Shown here: positions 55,434 through 64,000 of the stretch, piece by piece
Layout: each line of letters starts with the position of its first letter
Position numbering within the stretch: position 1 is the first letter of the stretch
NCBI GenBank assembly: GCA_009909035.1
Contig: JAAAOB010000154.1
Location: forward strand, 58,392 to 122,391
Length of the DNA: 64,000 nt
Source of the DNA: Bacteroidota bacterium
Lineage (GTDB): Bacteria; Bacteroidota; Rhodothermia; Balneolales; Balneolaceae
Direction: 5' to 3'
Translations under genes and position numbers: made by a program
The notes under the pieces: generated by a model
Databases searched by the model: none
Seen by the model: the letters and a program-made list of their open reading frames with translations, nothing else
What the model was told of the DNA's origin: nothing

Positions 55434-56870
55434 TTACGGGATTAACGATTTATATAACGAAACATACTTTTTTGTGGAGCGATTCCATGAAAAATCAAGC
55501 TTCATGATTTTCTGTAGATCTTTTTCAAACAACTCTTTTTTATTGAACATATCAACTCCCCTTTTCACGGCTTCAATACACTCCTCAAGATTAAAGTTTT
55601 CAAAAACAATACCGTAGCCATCGGGTTGAGATATGTCAATGACCGTATCGGCAAGGCCGCCTACACCTCTGACCAGCGGGATGGTGCCGTATCGCATGGC
55701 GTAAAACTGGTTCAATCCGCAAGGCTCTACACGCGATGGCATCATTAGAAAATCACTGCCTGCATAAATCAGGTGAGCGAGCTTTTCGTTATACTCAAGC
55801 CTGGAATCGAAATACCCAACGTGATCGCTTTCGAGCTTTTTGAATATTTCGTGCAGTGCCGGATCCCCTGTGCCAAGAACAATAAATGACGCCTCAATTC
55901 CCTGCTCATGGCAGCCGGTAATTAAATCCGGAAGAATATCCGCACCTTTTTCCCGAACCAGCCGGCCAATGAATGAAAAAAGCGGCCTGTCACCCGGAAC
56001 GGAAAACTCTTGACTCAATGCCTGTTTATTTTCCAGTTTTCCCTTCACCGCCGTTTTAACCGTATAGTTTTTTTCAATCAGCGGGTCTGTTTTTGGATTC
56101 CAGACTTCTACATCGATTCCGTTGATTATCCCGGCCGTTTTCTGTTCTTCATGGCGCAGGAGATGTTCAAGACCATTGCAGAATTCCAGCAGCTCTTGCA
56201 TGTATCCTTCCGAAACCGTGGTAACCTTCCACGCTTTTTTTATTCCGGCAGCAAGACAGTTCACACTTTCATCCCACTCAAGAATGCCAAGATTGCCAAG
56301 GTTGAATGCCGGGAGTTTCTGGTAAACATCCAATGGGTACCGGCCCTGGTATTCCCCATTGTGGATTGTTAAAACAGAAGGAATATCCTGAAACGATGAG
56401 AACCGAAAGCACTCCTCCATCATAAAGGGTACGAGTCCTGTATGATGATCGTGACAATGGATTACATCTGGCCGGTTCTGCCGTGTGCCAAGCCATTCAA
56501 GAGCGGCTACCTGGAAGGAAAAAAATCGCTCCATTTCATCCCAATATGGGTGGCCAGACCATGGATCAATATAGATTCCGGGCCGGTCAAAACGGCCGGG
56601 GATATCTATAAGGTAAAGCTCAAAACCAAGCACTGACTTCTCAATGCGGTACACTCCGAATGGCAAATTTTTATTTTCGAAGGGAAATTCGCCTTCGTAC
56701 ACAAGTTCAGGGTCGCGATCCAGCAACCAGTCGGTTCGATAGTAAGGAAGCAATACGTCTGCATCGTGTCCCGCTTTATTAAGATATTTAGGCAGGGCAC
56801 CGACCACATCACCCAGGCCACCGGCTTTGGCAACGGGATAACATTCAGCTGAAATATGTGTAATTTTCAT
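55434..56870 (-). CDS. glgA: Glycogen synthase (ADP-glucose)
   Basis: This 478-residue GT5 glycosyltransferase adds glucose from ADP-glucose to alpha-1,4-glucan. The N-terminal KAGGLGDVVGALPKYL (15-30) binds ADP-glucose, IHCHDHHTGLVP lies near 133-144, and the second domain has FIGRLVREKG (about 285-294) and PSRVEPCGLNQFYAMRYGTIP (about 370-390), with the conserved E-x7-E region. It is the first gene of the glgA-glgC pair; divergent from the ABC-2 ATPase 196 bases away. Confidence 0.95.
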   Translation of the reverse strand: MKITHISAECYPVAKAGGLGDVVGALPKYLNKAGHDADVLLPYYRTDWLLDRDPELVYEGEFPFENKNLPFGVYRIEKSVLGFELYLIDIPGRFDRPGIYIDPWSGHPYWDEMERFFSFQVAALEWLGTRQNRPDVIHCHDHHTGLVPFMMEECFRFSSFQDIPSVLTIHNGEYQGRYPLDVYQKLPAFNLGNLGILEWDESVNCLAAGIKKAWKVTTVSEGYMQELLEFCNGLEHLLRHEEQKTAGIINGIDVEVWNPKTDPLIEKNYTVKTAVKGKLENKQALSQEFSVPGDRPLFSFIGRLVREKGADILPDLITGCHEQGIEASFIVLGTGDPALHEIFKKLESDHVGYFDSRLEYNEKLAHLIYAGSDFLMMPSRVEPCGLNQFYAMRYGTIPLVRGVGGLADTVIDISQPDGYGIVFENFNLEECIEAVKRGVDMFNKKELFEKDLQKIMKLDFSWNRSTKKYVSLYKSLIP

Positions 56871-57066
56871 ATTATATTTGAAACAGTTTTATAAGGCCCA
56901 CGTAGTTTACCGAGAACGTCTTCTTCACATAATTGTCTGCGGACGTTCGTATGCAATCTACAAAAACAGATTCAGAATTTGCATCACAATTCGGAAAAAC
57001 TTTTGTTACTGTTGGCTTTAACAAACCGAGGGCCTGATCACCAATTCATTAATTCAGACGTTTACC

Positions 57067-58002
57067 ATGAGTTCAAAGCATACCATTGAAGTTAACCAAC
57101 TACGTAAACAGTTCGGGGAAACCGTCGCTGTTGACGACGTCACGTTTTCTGTTGAAAAAGGAAAAATTACCGGACTTTTGGGCCCTAACGGTGCAGGAAA
57201 AACCACAACGATTCGGATGATCAACTATATCATCCCCATAGACAATGGGTCGATTGTGATCAACGGGCAAACCGTTAGCCCTAAGACACAAAAAATGATC
57301 GGGTACATGCCGGAAGAGCGGGGGCTCTACAAGAAGATGAAGGTAGGTGAACAGTTGATCTATCTTGCGCGCCTGAAAGGCCTCAGCACAGAAAAAGCAA
57401 AAACTCAAATCCGGTATTGGCTCGACCGTTTTGATGCCTCAGACTGGCATTTGAAAACAGTTGGTGAACTGAGCAAAGGAATGAGTCAAAAAATTCAGTT
57501 CATTGCAACCATCGTGCATGATCCTGAAATCTATATTTTTGACGAACCGTTCAGCGGATTAGATCCTATCAACAGTGAACTGCTTAAAGAGATTATCATT
57601 GAACTGAGGGATAAAGGCAAAACTGTGCTGTTTTCAACACACAGAATGGAACAGGTGGAACAAATGTGCGACGATATCTGCCTTTTCAATAAGGGGAAAA
57701 TGGTGCTGGATGGAAACCTTCGGAAGATAAAAAAAGAATTCGGTAAAAATACCATATTGATTGAATATCATGGAGATGGAAGCTTTATCGATAATCTTTC
57801 GAACGTACGTATTAACAACCGCTCAACGAATTTTGCTGAAATCCGTATTCTGGATCAGCAAGATCCTCAAGATATTTTACGCCTGGCCATTCAACATGCA
57901 GAGATTCATAAATTCCAACTGGTAGAGCCCTCACTGAATGAAATTTTTATCTCCACAGTGGGAGCTGATAATGTAAAAGCTAACCGCGAGGTCGTCGTAT
58001 GA
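57067..58002 (+). CDS. ABC-2 type transporter ATPase (NatA-like)
   Basis: This 311-residue protein has Walker A GPNGAGKTTT (about 38-47), Q-loop YMPEERGLYKKM, a signature LSKGMSQK and Walker B IYIFDEPFSGLDP, followed by a C-terminal extension typical of NatA/DUF4162-type ATPases. The stop overlaps the start of the permease gene by 4 bases, so it is the paired subunit. Related systems export Na+ or other cargo; the substrate is unknown. Confidence 0.93.
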   Translation: MSSKHTIEVNQLRKQFGETVAVDDVTFSVEKGKITGLLGPNGAGKTTTIRMINYIIPIDNGSIVINGQTVSPKTQKMIGYMPEERGLYKKMKVGEQLIYLARLKGLSTEKAKTQIRYWLDRFDASDWHLKTVGELSKGMSQKIQFIATIVHDPEIYIFDEPFSGLDPINSELLKEIIIELRDKGKTVLFSTHRMEQVEQMCDDICLFNKGKMVLDGNLRKIKKEFGKNTILIEYHGDGSFIDNLSNVRINNRSTNFAEIRILDQQDPQDILRLAIQHAEIHKFQLVEPSLNEIFISTVGADNVKANREVVV

Positions 58003-59291
58003 ACTGGAGTCAAATCTTTCTTGTACTTAAACGAGAATATCTTACAAGGGTAAAGAGCAAAGGATTTATTGCTGCTACACTGCTTGTGCCGATCGGAATT
58101 ATAGCCGTGTACGGTATCGGTATTTTGGTTGTAATCTGGGACACGGATGTATCGTATGAAGTGGGAATCAAAGATTCGACAGGTACTGTTGTTGAGTCCA
58201 TTGTTGCACGAGATTCCCTGAGCTATCTCGATGTAACCGACATCGAAACCGATTCTCTCCGGTCTTTGGTGCAAACCGGTGAAATAACAGGATTTGTGGT
58301 AATTGAAAACCGCAACATCGACGATGATATTCCACTTGAGCTTATCTATTCCGGGTCCGGCGGGCTTTCTCTTCTCTCGTCCGTCAGGAGCGACCTCCGT
58401 GATGTTGTGCGCGAGGAGAGGCTGAGGCGCGCTGAGGTCTCCGATCAGGTCCGGGATATTTTTGCATCCCGTATCGGTGTCGAGCCCAGGCGACTTACGG
58501 AAACCGGCGAAGAAGAGGACGACGATACCGCGTTCTTGTCCGGGCTTGGTTTTGCCATGGGCCTGATCATATTCCTGGCCATTTTCAGCTACGGCGGATA
58601 CATTATGCGCGGGGTGATCGAAGAAAAAACGAATAGAATTATTGAAGTGATCACATCGTCTGTCAAACCTATAGAACTTCTGACCGGGAAGATCCTTGGG
58701 GTTGCCGGTCTTGCACTTACACAGATTGGAATCTGGGGGCTTACAATCGCCGGACTTGGGTTGCTTGCGGCCCCACTGCTTTCTGCTTTTATGAGCAACG
58801 ACAATACCCAAGCGGTGGTGGGCGAGGCGGCAGCACAGGCGGACATCCCCATTCTTTCCAGTATTCCAACCATTGAAACCTCGATTATTATCTATTTTAT
58901 CATCTTCTTTTTTCTTGGGTACTTTTTGTACAGCTCGCTTTTTGCAGCTGTTGGATCTGCGGCAGATTCAGAGACCGACACTCAGCAGCTCATGCTCCCC
59001 ATTATGGCACCCATATTTATCGCTTATTTTATCATGTTCCAGGCTGTAAAAAATCCCGAAGGCACGATCTCCGTTGTGGGCTCTCTCGTTCCTTTCTTTG
59101 CCCCAATTGTCATGATCACCCGGCTGGCTATAAGTGATGTTCCCTTTTGGCAGTCCGGTCTCTCTATCCTGCTGATGGTGTTCACTTTCATCGGAACCAT
59201 GTGGCTTAGTGCAAAAATTTATAAGGTGGGCATTTTAAGTTACGGGAGCAGTGCCGGGTTTAAGGATATAGTAAAATGGATCCGGCAGTAA
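57999..59291 (+). CDS. ABC-2 family permease (NatB-like)
   Basis: This 430-residue membrane protein has one N-terminal TM helix (about 22-45), a periplasmic domain (about 46-180), and about five C-terminal TM helices (about 185-420). The YGGYIMRGVIEEKTNRIIEV segment (about 203-222) is typical of ABC-2/NatB proteins. It overlaps its ATPase by 4 bases. The stop lies 7 bases from the convergent threonine aldolase stop. Cargo unknown. Confidence 0.92.
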   Translation: MNWSQIFLVLKREYLTRVKSKGFIAATLLVPIGIIAVYGIGILVVIWDTDVSYEVGIKDSTGTVVESIVARDSLSYLDVTDIETDSLRSLVQTGEITGFVVIENRNIDDDIPLELIYSGSGGLSLLSSVRSDLRDVVREERLRRAEVSDQVRDIFASRIGVEPRRLTETGEEEDDDTAFLSGLGFAMGLIIFLAIFSYGGYIMRGVIEEKTNRIIEVITSSVKPIELLTGKILGVAGLALTQIGIWGLTIAGLGLLAAPLLSAFMSNDNTQAVVGEAAAQADIPILSSIPTIETSIIIYFIIFFFLGYFLYSSLFAAVGSAADSETDTQQLMLPIMAPIFIAYFIMFQAVKNPEGTISVVGSLVPFFAPIVMITRLAISDVPFWQSGLSILLMVFTFIGTMWLSAKIYKVGILSYGSSAGFKDIVKWIRQ

Positions 59292-59298
59292 GCACATT

Positions 59299-60312
59299 TT
59301 AAAAGTTCTTCACGGTTCGGATGAGCTGATCAAACTCCTCATCCGTCACCTGAAAATGAAATGTGGCCCGGATGGTCTGCTCCCCAAATGGAACAACGCC
59401 GATTCCATGATCTGAGAATCGAGTGACCCAAGTTGCAGCAGATTCTTCCAGCGTATCAAATATGATAATATTGGTCTCCGCACTCTCCAGGTCTATCGAA
59501 AAGTGAGGGGATTCTTTGAGTACGTCGGCAAAATGTCGGGCACGGTCGTGGTCTTTAGCCATCAGCGGCCAGTGATGTTCCACTGCATAATCTGCAGCCG
59601 CCGCCAGTAGCCCGATCTGGCGCATTCCTCCTCCCCACATTTTCCGCAGCCGTCGGGCCTCTTTCTTCCGTTCATGGCTGCTCAGCATCATCGATCCAAC
59701 AGGTGCTCCAAGGCCCTTACTAAAGCAAATGGAGATTGTATCTGCAACTGAACCGTAAAATTCGGGGGACGTGCCGGTGGCAGTCATAGCATTCCAGATC
59801 CGGGCCCCATCAAGGTGTACTGAGAGATTGTGCTGGTCGGCCAGCTGCCGGATTTTTTTTAGTTCTATCTCTGTGTAACAGGCACCGCCTCCTTTGTTTG
59901 TTGTATTCTCAACCGCGATGACCCGGGTGTGCGGGTCCCATTCATTGGTGGTTCGTATAGCGGGTTTAATCAGTTCCGGAGTTAGTTTGCCCCGCTGTCC
60001 GTCCAGCGGCCGGAGCTGTATCGACGAGAGGTGTGCAGCGGCCGTTGATTCATAATTGAAGATGTGGCCCAACTTATCAATAATCACCTCATCCCCTGGG
60101 CTGGTTAAAACATTCAGGCTGAGCTGGTTGCTCATTGTGCCGCTTGGAACAAACAGACCGGCCTCCATTCCAAACATGTCGGCCATTTTCTTTTCAAACC
60201 GGTTGATTGTCGGGTCTTCCGCGAATACATCATCCCCTACATCAGCAGACGTCATCGCCCGGAGCATGTCTTGCGTTGGTTTGGTTACGGTATCGCTTCT
60301 GAGGTCGATCAT
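59299..60312 (-). CDS. Low-specificity threonine aldolase
   Basis: This 337-residue PLP enzyme cleaves L-threonine or allo-threonine to glycine and acetaldehyde. It has the fold-type I features DLRSDTVTKPT (3-13), the His83 that stacks on the cofactor (KLGHIFNYE), HLDGARIWNA with Asp168 and Arg171, and the PLP-binding Lys199 in CFSKGLGAPVGS. No neighbours form an operon. It converges with the ABC-2 permease. Confidence 0.93.
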   Translation of the reverse strand: MIDLRSDTVTKPTQDMLRAMTSADVGDDVFAEDPTINRFEKKMADMFGMEAGLFVPSGTMSNQLSLNVLTSPGDEVIIDKLGHIFNYESTAAAHLSSIQLRPLDGQRGKLTPELIKPAIRTTNEWDPHTRVIAVENTTNKGGGACYTEIELKKIRQLADQHNLSVHLDGARIWNAMTATGTSPEFYGSVADTISICFSKGLGAPVGSMMLSSHERKKEARRLRKMWGGGMRQIGLLAAAADYAVEHHWPLMAKDHDRARHFADVLKESPHFSIDLESAETNIIIFDTLEESAATWVTRFSDHGIGVVPFGEQTIRATFHFQVTDEEFDQLIRTVKNF

Positions 60313-60489
60313 GTGAAAAAATTTATGGCGTTAATTTTGCTGAATCTGTAATCGTAAATATCTATCACCGTTTAAAGATGTAGATTCAAGGCTTGAATTC
60401 GCATCGATAAACTATCTGATTATTTTAAAGGCGGCGGTCATGAGCATCCAATTTGAATCCCGAAAATCTACCCATAAACCAGGTTTTGA

Positions 60490-61347
60490 TCAATCGTGAG
60501 TAAAAAAGCCCTCACCCGTCTTGTCACCAAGCTTACCGGCATCTACCATTTTGACCAGCAACGGGCATGGCCGGTATTTTGGATCTTTGAATCCATCGTA
60601 TAGTACCTGCAAGATGTCCAGGCAGATGTCGAGGCCTATAAAATCGGCCAATCGTAACGGGCCCATCGGGTGAGCCATTCCAAGCTTCATGATATGATCG
60701 ATATCCTCTGCTTCAGCAACTCCTTCGTACACACAAAAGATCGCTTCATTAATCATCGGCATCAGCACACGATTGGATACGAACCCGGGAGAGTCGTTGG
60801 CGGGGACCGCTACTTTTCCAAGCGTATCGGCCAGGGCAAGAATATGCTCCGTGACGTCTGGGTCTGTTTTTAGCCCATTGATGACCTCAACAAGTTTCAT
60901 TACGGGCACCGGGTTGAAAAAATGCATCCCAACAAATCTATCCGGGCGATCGGTAGATTCAGCGAGTTTGGTTATGGAGATGGATGATGTATTTGAAGCA
61001 AATATTGCGTGTTTCGGTGCATGCTCATCAACTGTTTTAAACACCTTTTTTTTGACCTCAAAAATCTCCGGAACAGCTTCAATTACCAGGTCTGCATTCG
61101 CAACACCGGATCCTGCATCCAGGCTGACAGCAATCCGATCCAGTGTGCCCTTCTTTTCGGACTCCTTAATTTTCTCTTTTTTCACCATCCGGTTCAAATT
61201 CTTCTCAATGGTGTTCAATGCGCGGTCAGCGTATGCCTGCTTCGTTTCAATTAGTGTTACATCGCTGCCGCTCAATGCAAAAACATGGGCAATTCCATTT
61301 CCCATCGTACCACCACCAATTACCGATACATTTTGAATGTTACTCAT
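60490..61347 (-). CDS. 3-hydroxyacyl-CoA (3-hydroxybutyryl-CoA) dehydrogenase
   Basis: This 285-residue dehydrogenase has an N-terminal NAD-binding VIGGGTMGNGIAHVF (9-23), the active-site segment FASNTSSISI (Ser121/Ser122), His142 in GMHFFNPVPVM, Glu154 (KLVEVI), and the C-terminal helical domain RPCPLLVKMVDAGKLGDKTG. It oxidises 3-hydroxybutyryl-CoA or short 3-hydroxyacyl-CoA with NAD(P). No beta-oxidation neighbour is present, so the pathway (fatty acid or butyrate-type metabolism) is open. Divergent from the acylase gene. Confidence 0.92.
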   Translation of the reverse strand: MSNIQNVSVIGGGTMGNGIAHVFALSGSDVTLIETKQAYADRALNTIEKNLNRMVKKEKIKESEKKGTLDRIAVSLDAGSGVANADLVIEAVPEIFEVKKKVFKTVDEHAPKHAIFASNTSSISITKLAESTDRPDRFVGMHFFNPVPVMKLVEVINGLKTDPDVTEHILALADTLGKVAVPANDSPGFVSNRVLMPMINEAIFCVYEGVAEAEDIDHIMKLGMAHPMGPLRLADFIGLDICLDILQVLYDGFKDPKYRPCPLLVKMVDAGKLGDKTGEGFFTHD

Positions 61348-61455
61348 ACAAATAATCTCCGTTTTCTGTGTTCAATACGTTTCATTCGGGATTGAGAGTA
61401 TGTATTTTAGCGAGGATTTACAAATCTAAAATAGAGTGCCGGCGGTACGTTTCTG

Positions 61456-63909
61456 ATGAGCCTGTTTTATAAAATTTCGCTTTTCCTTTTAATTCTCATT
61501 CTTGGGATAGCCGGAATTGCAATTTACTATACGTTCTACAACCAGCTTCCTGACCATACAGCTACAATTGAAACACCCGGTATAGAAGAATCTGTAGACA
61601 TTCACTGGGATCCGTACGGTGTCCCCTACATTATTGCTCAATCCAATGACGACCTGTTTTTTGCAACCGGTTATCTTCATGCGCAAGATCGTCTTTGGCA
61701 GCTTACCCTTTCTCAACTTATGGCAGAGGGACGGTTTGCAGAATATCTCGGCAGTAATTTTATTGAGCTTGACAAGCACCAGCGAACACTTGGGTTTTGG
61801 AGAACAGCTCAAAAAATTGAAGAGACATCGCCCGATTCTCTGCTTCATGCACTTCAACAATATGCTGATGGAATCAATGCCTTCGTTGAGCAGAATCCGG
61901 ACAAGCTGCCAGTTGAGCTAACACTGCTTGGATTAGAGCCCCCGTACTGGACCCCCACTCATTCTATCGCTATCTCCCGCCTGATGGCTTGGGATCAAAA
62001 TATCCACTGGAAATCTGAGATTACAATCGCCCGGATCGCTGAAGAGATCGGTGCGGGCCGGCTTAACCAACTATACCCTTCCAGAAATAATTCATTTCAA
62101 TCATTTAAATTACTGCAAGACAGTACGTTAAAATATATTGAAAAATTATTTATTGAGCCTGGTTTGCAAGCTCAAAATCTTCTTGGTACCGAGGGATCGG
62201 CGATTGGCAGCAACGCCTGGGCGGTGAGCGGCCGAAGGACAAATTCTGGGCAGCCGATTCTTGCCGGGGATCCACATATGGGTCTCAGCATGCCTGGATT
62301 CTGGTATGAACTCAGTGCCATAACGCCGGATCGATCGATCGCTGGTGCTACGATTCCCGGGTCACCGTTTATTGTTTTGGGCCAGAGCAGCAGGTTGGCC
62401 TGGAGCATCACCAACATGATGGCCGATGATACCGATTTTTTCCTGATTCAGGAGGATCCCCAAAACAGTGATCGATACGTGGCAGACAGCTTAAACGGAG
62501 AGGCTACCTTCACCGACTATGAGTGGCAGGAAGAAATCATTAAAGTTCATGACGGGGATGATTACTTTCATCGTATTCCGCATACTCAACACGGGCCTGT
62601 GATCAATACAATCCACCCCGACAGTTCTCGCCTCTCGCCGGTTACGCCGGTTGCCATGCAGTGGGCCGGCCACGAAGTCAGCCATGAACTCTGGGCGCTT
62701 TATAAAATGAACCACGCGTCATCACTACCCCAATTTACAGATGCCCTGAAACATTTTGGGACCCCGGCCATGAATTTTATCTATGCAGATGCCGATGATA
62801 ATATCGCCCTGATCGGGGCCGGAAATCTTCCGGTTCGCAGCAACAATCCCACACTATTCCTTGAGGGATGGAATCCCGACCATCAATGGCAAGACTGGAT
62901 ACCGTTTAATGAGCTCCCGCGGCTTGAAAACCCCGAAACCGGGTATGTTGCACATGCAAACAATTATATTAATCAACAGGAACCGGCACCCTATATTGGC
63001 CGATTCTGGGCACCGGACTCCCGAATAACCCGAATCCGGAATCTGCTGGATGGAGAATCAAAAACTGATGATCAGTTGATGAAACAGATCCAGAACGATG
63101 TATACTCCGTACACGCCGCCGATCTGCTTGAAATTCTCTTGCCGATGATTCGTTCGGCACAGGTTGATGATGAGTTCGAAACAGCGCTTACCTATCTTCA
63201 GAACTGGGATCTTGAATATTCAAAGAATTCCACGGCGGCCACAATTTTTGATCTTTTTTTTATAAACCTTTCGGAAATTGTGCTAACGCGGGTTATACCA
63301 GAAGATTTGTACGATGGTCTTGTCAGGCTGGAGTATATTCCCGTAGCAATGGTTTCACACATACTTACCGATGGCGGCTCATTTTTCAATGTCGTTGAGG
63401 ATGAAAATATCAGGCTTCGCCAGAAAAATATTCGAGACGCGATGAATGCAACGCTCAACCAGCTTACGGAGCAACTTGGCCCCGAACCTTTCGAATGGAG
63501 GTGGGAATCACTCCATACCCTTTCCTTGCGTCCGCCGCTGCTTGGTGAGATTTCAGAACACCCGCAATCACCGGAGTCTCTCAGAATCATTGAAAAAAAT
63601 CTTCTCAGTTCAGGCCCTCATCCGGTTCCGGGACATGGCATGACGGTGAACAAATCCGAATATAGCTGGAATAATCCATTTGAAGTTCGATTAGGACCTT
63701 CAATTCGACGCATAGTAAATTTCGGGTCACCTTCCCGCTCACTGAGCGTGCTGCCTACAGGTCAGTCCGGCCAGTCTTTGTCAACCAATTACGGAGATCA
63801 AACTGAGCTGTGGCTAAATGGAGGGTATCGTTATATTTATAATGACAGCACATTTTTCAAAGCTTCAAACTATAATACCATGAAATTGGAACCGCTCTCA
63901 ATTCAATGA
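61456..63909 (+). CDS. Penicillin acylase family protein (N-terminal nucleophile hydrolase)
   Basis: This 817-residue exported or membrane-anchored hydrolase has an N-terminal hydrophobic segment (6-26). The predicted autoproteolysis site lies at GSNAWAVSG, where Ser252 would become the catalytic N-terminal nucleophile of the beta chain; LAGDPHMGLSMP follows. The alpha-chain region (about 45-240) has DPYGVPYIIAQ and FATGYLHAQDRLWQ. The family hydrolyses amide bonds of acylated compounds, such as acyl-homoserine lactones, phenylacetyl amides or penicillins; the natural substrate is unknown. The remaining 91 bases to the window end hold no gene that I can support. Confidence 0.92.
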   Translation: MSLFYKISLFLLILILGIAGIAIYYTFYNQLPDHTATIETPGIEESVDIHWDPYGVPYIIAQSNDDLFFATGYLHAQDRLWQLTLSQLMAEGRFAEYLGSNFIELDKHQRTLGFWRTAQKIEETSPDSLLHALQQYADGINAFVEQNPDKLPVELTLLGLEPPYWTPTHSIAISRLMAWDQNIHWKSEITIARIAEEIGAGRLNQLYPSRNNSFQSFKLLQDSTLKYIEKLFIEPGLQAQNLLGTEGSAIGSNAWAVSGRRTNSGQPILAGDPHMGLSMPGFWYELSAITPDRSIAGATIPGSPFIVLGQSSRLAWSITNMMADDTDFFLIQEDPQNSDRYVADSLNGEATFTDYEWQEEIIKVHDGDDYFHRIPHTQHGPVINTIHPDSSRLSPVTPVAMQWAGHEVSHELWALYKMNHASSLPQFTDALKHFGTPAMNFIYADADDNIALIGAGNLPVRSNNPTLFLEGWNPDHQWQDWIPFNELPRLENPETGYVAHANNYINQQEPAPYIGRFWAPDSRITRIRNLLDGESKTDDQLMKQIQNDVYSVHAADLLEILLPMIRSAQVDDEFETALTYLQNWDLEYSKNSTAATIFDLFFINLSEIVLTRVIPEDLYDGLVRLEYIPVAMVSHILTDGGSFFNVVEDENIRLRQKNIRDAMNATLNQLTEQLGPEPFEWRWESLHTLSLRPPLLGEISEHPQSPESLRIIEKNLLSSGPHPVPGHGMTVNKSEYSWNNPFEVRLGPSIRRIVNFGSPSRSLSVLPTGQSGQSLSTNYGDQTELWLNGGYRYIYNDSTFFKASNYNTMKLEPLSIQ

Positions 63910-64000
63910 TTCGTTCCAATATTGTACATTCACGAAAGGGTTTTTCATAGAACTTGTCATCATATTCCATCAACAGCATCCAATTAAGTGTTTTCATTCA

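Noticed and set aside
57906..58811. A 301-codon frame antisense to the ABC-2 permease and the end of its ATPase.
   Set aside because: Rich in Lys/Cys/His/Asn with no domain; the plus-strand proteins are clear, so it is a codon-bias artefact.
63910..64000. A short minus-strand frame (about 47 codons) overlapping the end of the acylase gene.
   Set aside because: All three minus frames meet stops close to the window edge and the frame has no signature; nothing can be supported.

Overview
The window reads as a dense chromosomal segment of a marine or saline Bacteroidota-like bacterium, most probably of the Balneolota/Rhodothermota side. This rests on gene content: a type IX secretion C-terminal sorting domain on an amylase, patatin-barrel fusions, two bacillithiol genes (bshC, bshB1), a SusE-like starch-binding lipoprotein, general absence of strong Shine-Dalgarno sites, and many gene pairs abutting within a few bases. 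No phage, insertion sequence, CRISPR array or rRNA operon is visible. One tRNA gene (tRNA-Ser, anticodon GGA) is present.

Layout. 1-9.8 kb: 5' part of aroE, a gene-poor stretch, a START-like protein, an outer-membrane barrel plus an RND/MMPL exporter, then tmk, a PspC protein, 5-formyl-THF cyclo-ligase, bshC and a bifunctional-nuclease protein on the minus strand. 10.3-17.4 kb: an eIF1/SUI1-like factor, a lone receiver protein, a patatin-barrel protein with an abutting TPR gene, an ECF sigma factor with a small anti-sigma-like partner, holA and a PIN/Phd toxin-antitoxin pair. 17.5-23.7 kb: an unknown secreted coiled-coil protein with a lipoprotein, tadA, plsC with an unusual alpha/beta-hydrolase-DedA fusion, and a second hydrolase.

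23.7-32.2 kb: a compact type IV pilus-type operon transcribed leftwards: PilB-like ATPase, cyclic-nucleotide-binding protein, PilT-like ATPase, PilM-PilN fusion, PilO-PilP fusion, secretin with a C-terminal SPOR domain. Pilins, PilC and the prepilin peptidase are absent from the window. This fused architecture is the most distinctive system here.

32.5-40.6 kb: tRNA-Ser and an alpha-glucan utilisation locus (SusE-like lipoprotein, LacI regulator, T9SS-sorted GH13 amylase, GH13 lipoprotein, MFS sugar transporter), with a perfect LacI-type palindrome upstream of the first gene. Glycogen synthesis genes glgC and glgA lie at 54-57 kb, so starch breakdown, sugar import and glucan storage are all encoded in one segment.

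40.7-53.0 kb: ispG, tandem rhomboid proteases, a carotenoid-desaturase-like flavoprotein, and a split MacAB-TolC-type efflux set whose two permeases are separated from TolC, adaptor and ATPase by three small holin/DUF883-like membrane-protein genes. 53-64 kb: bshB1, glgC-glgA, an ABC-2 ATPase/permease pair, threonine aldolase, 3-hydroxyacyl-CoA dehydrogenase and a penicillin-acylase-family hydrolase. All functional calls rest on motif and family recognition by eye; no searches were run.
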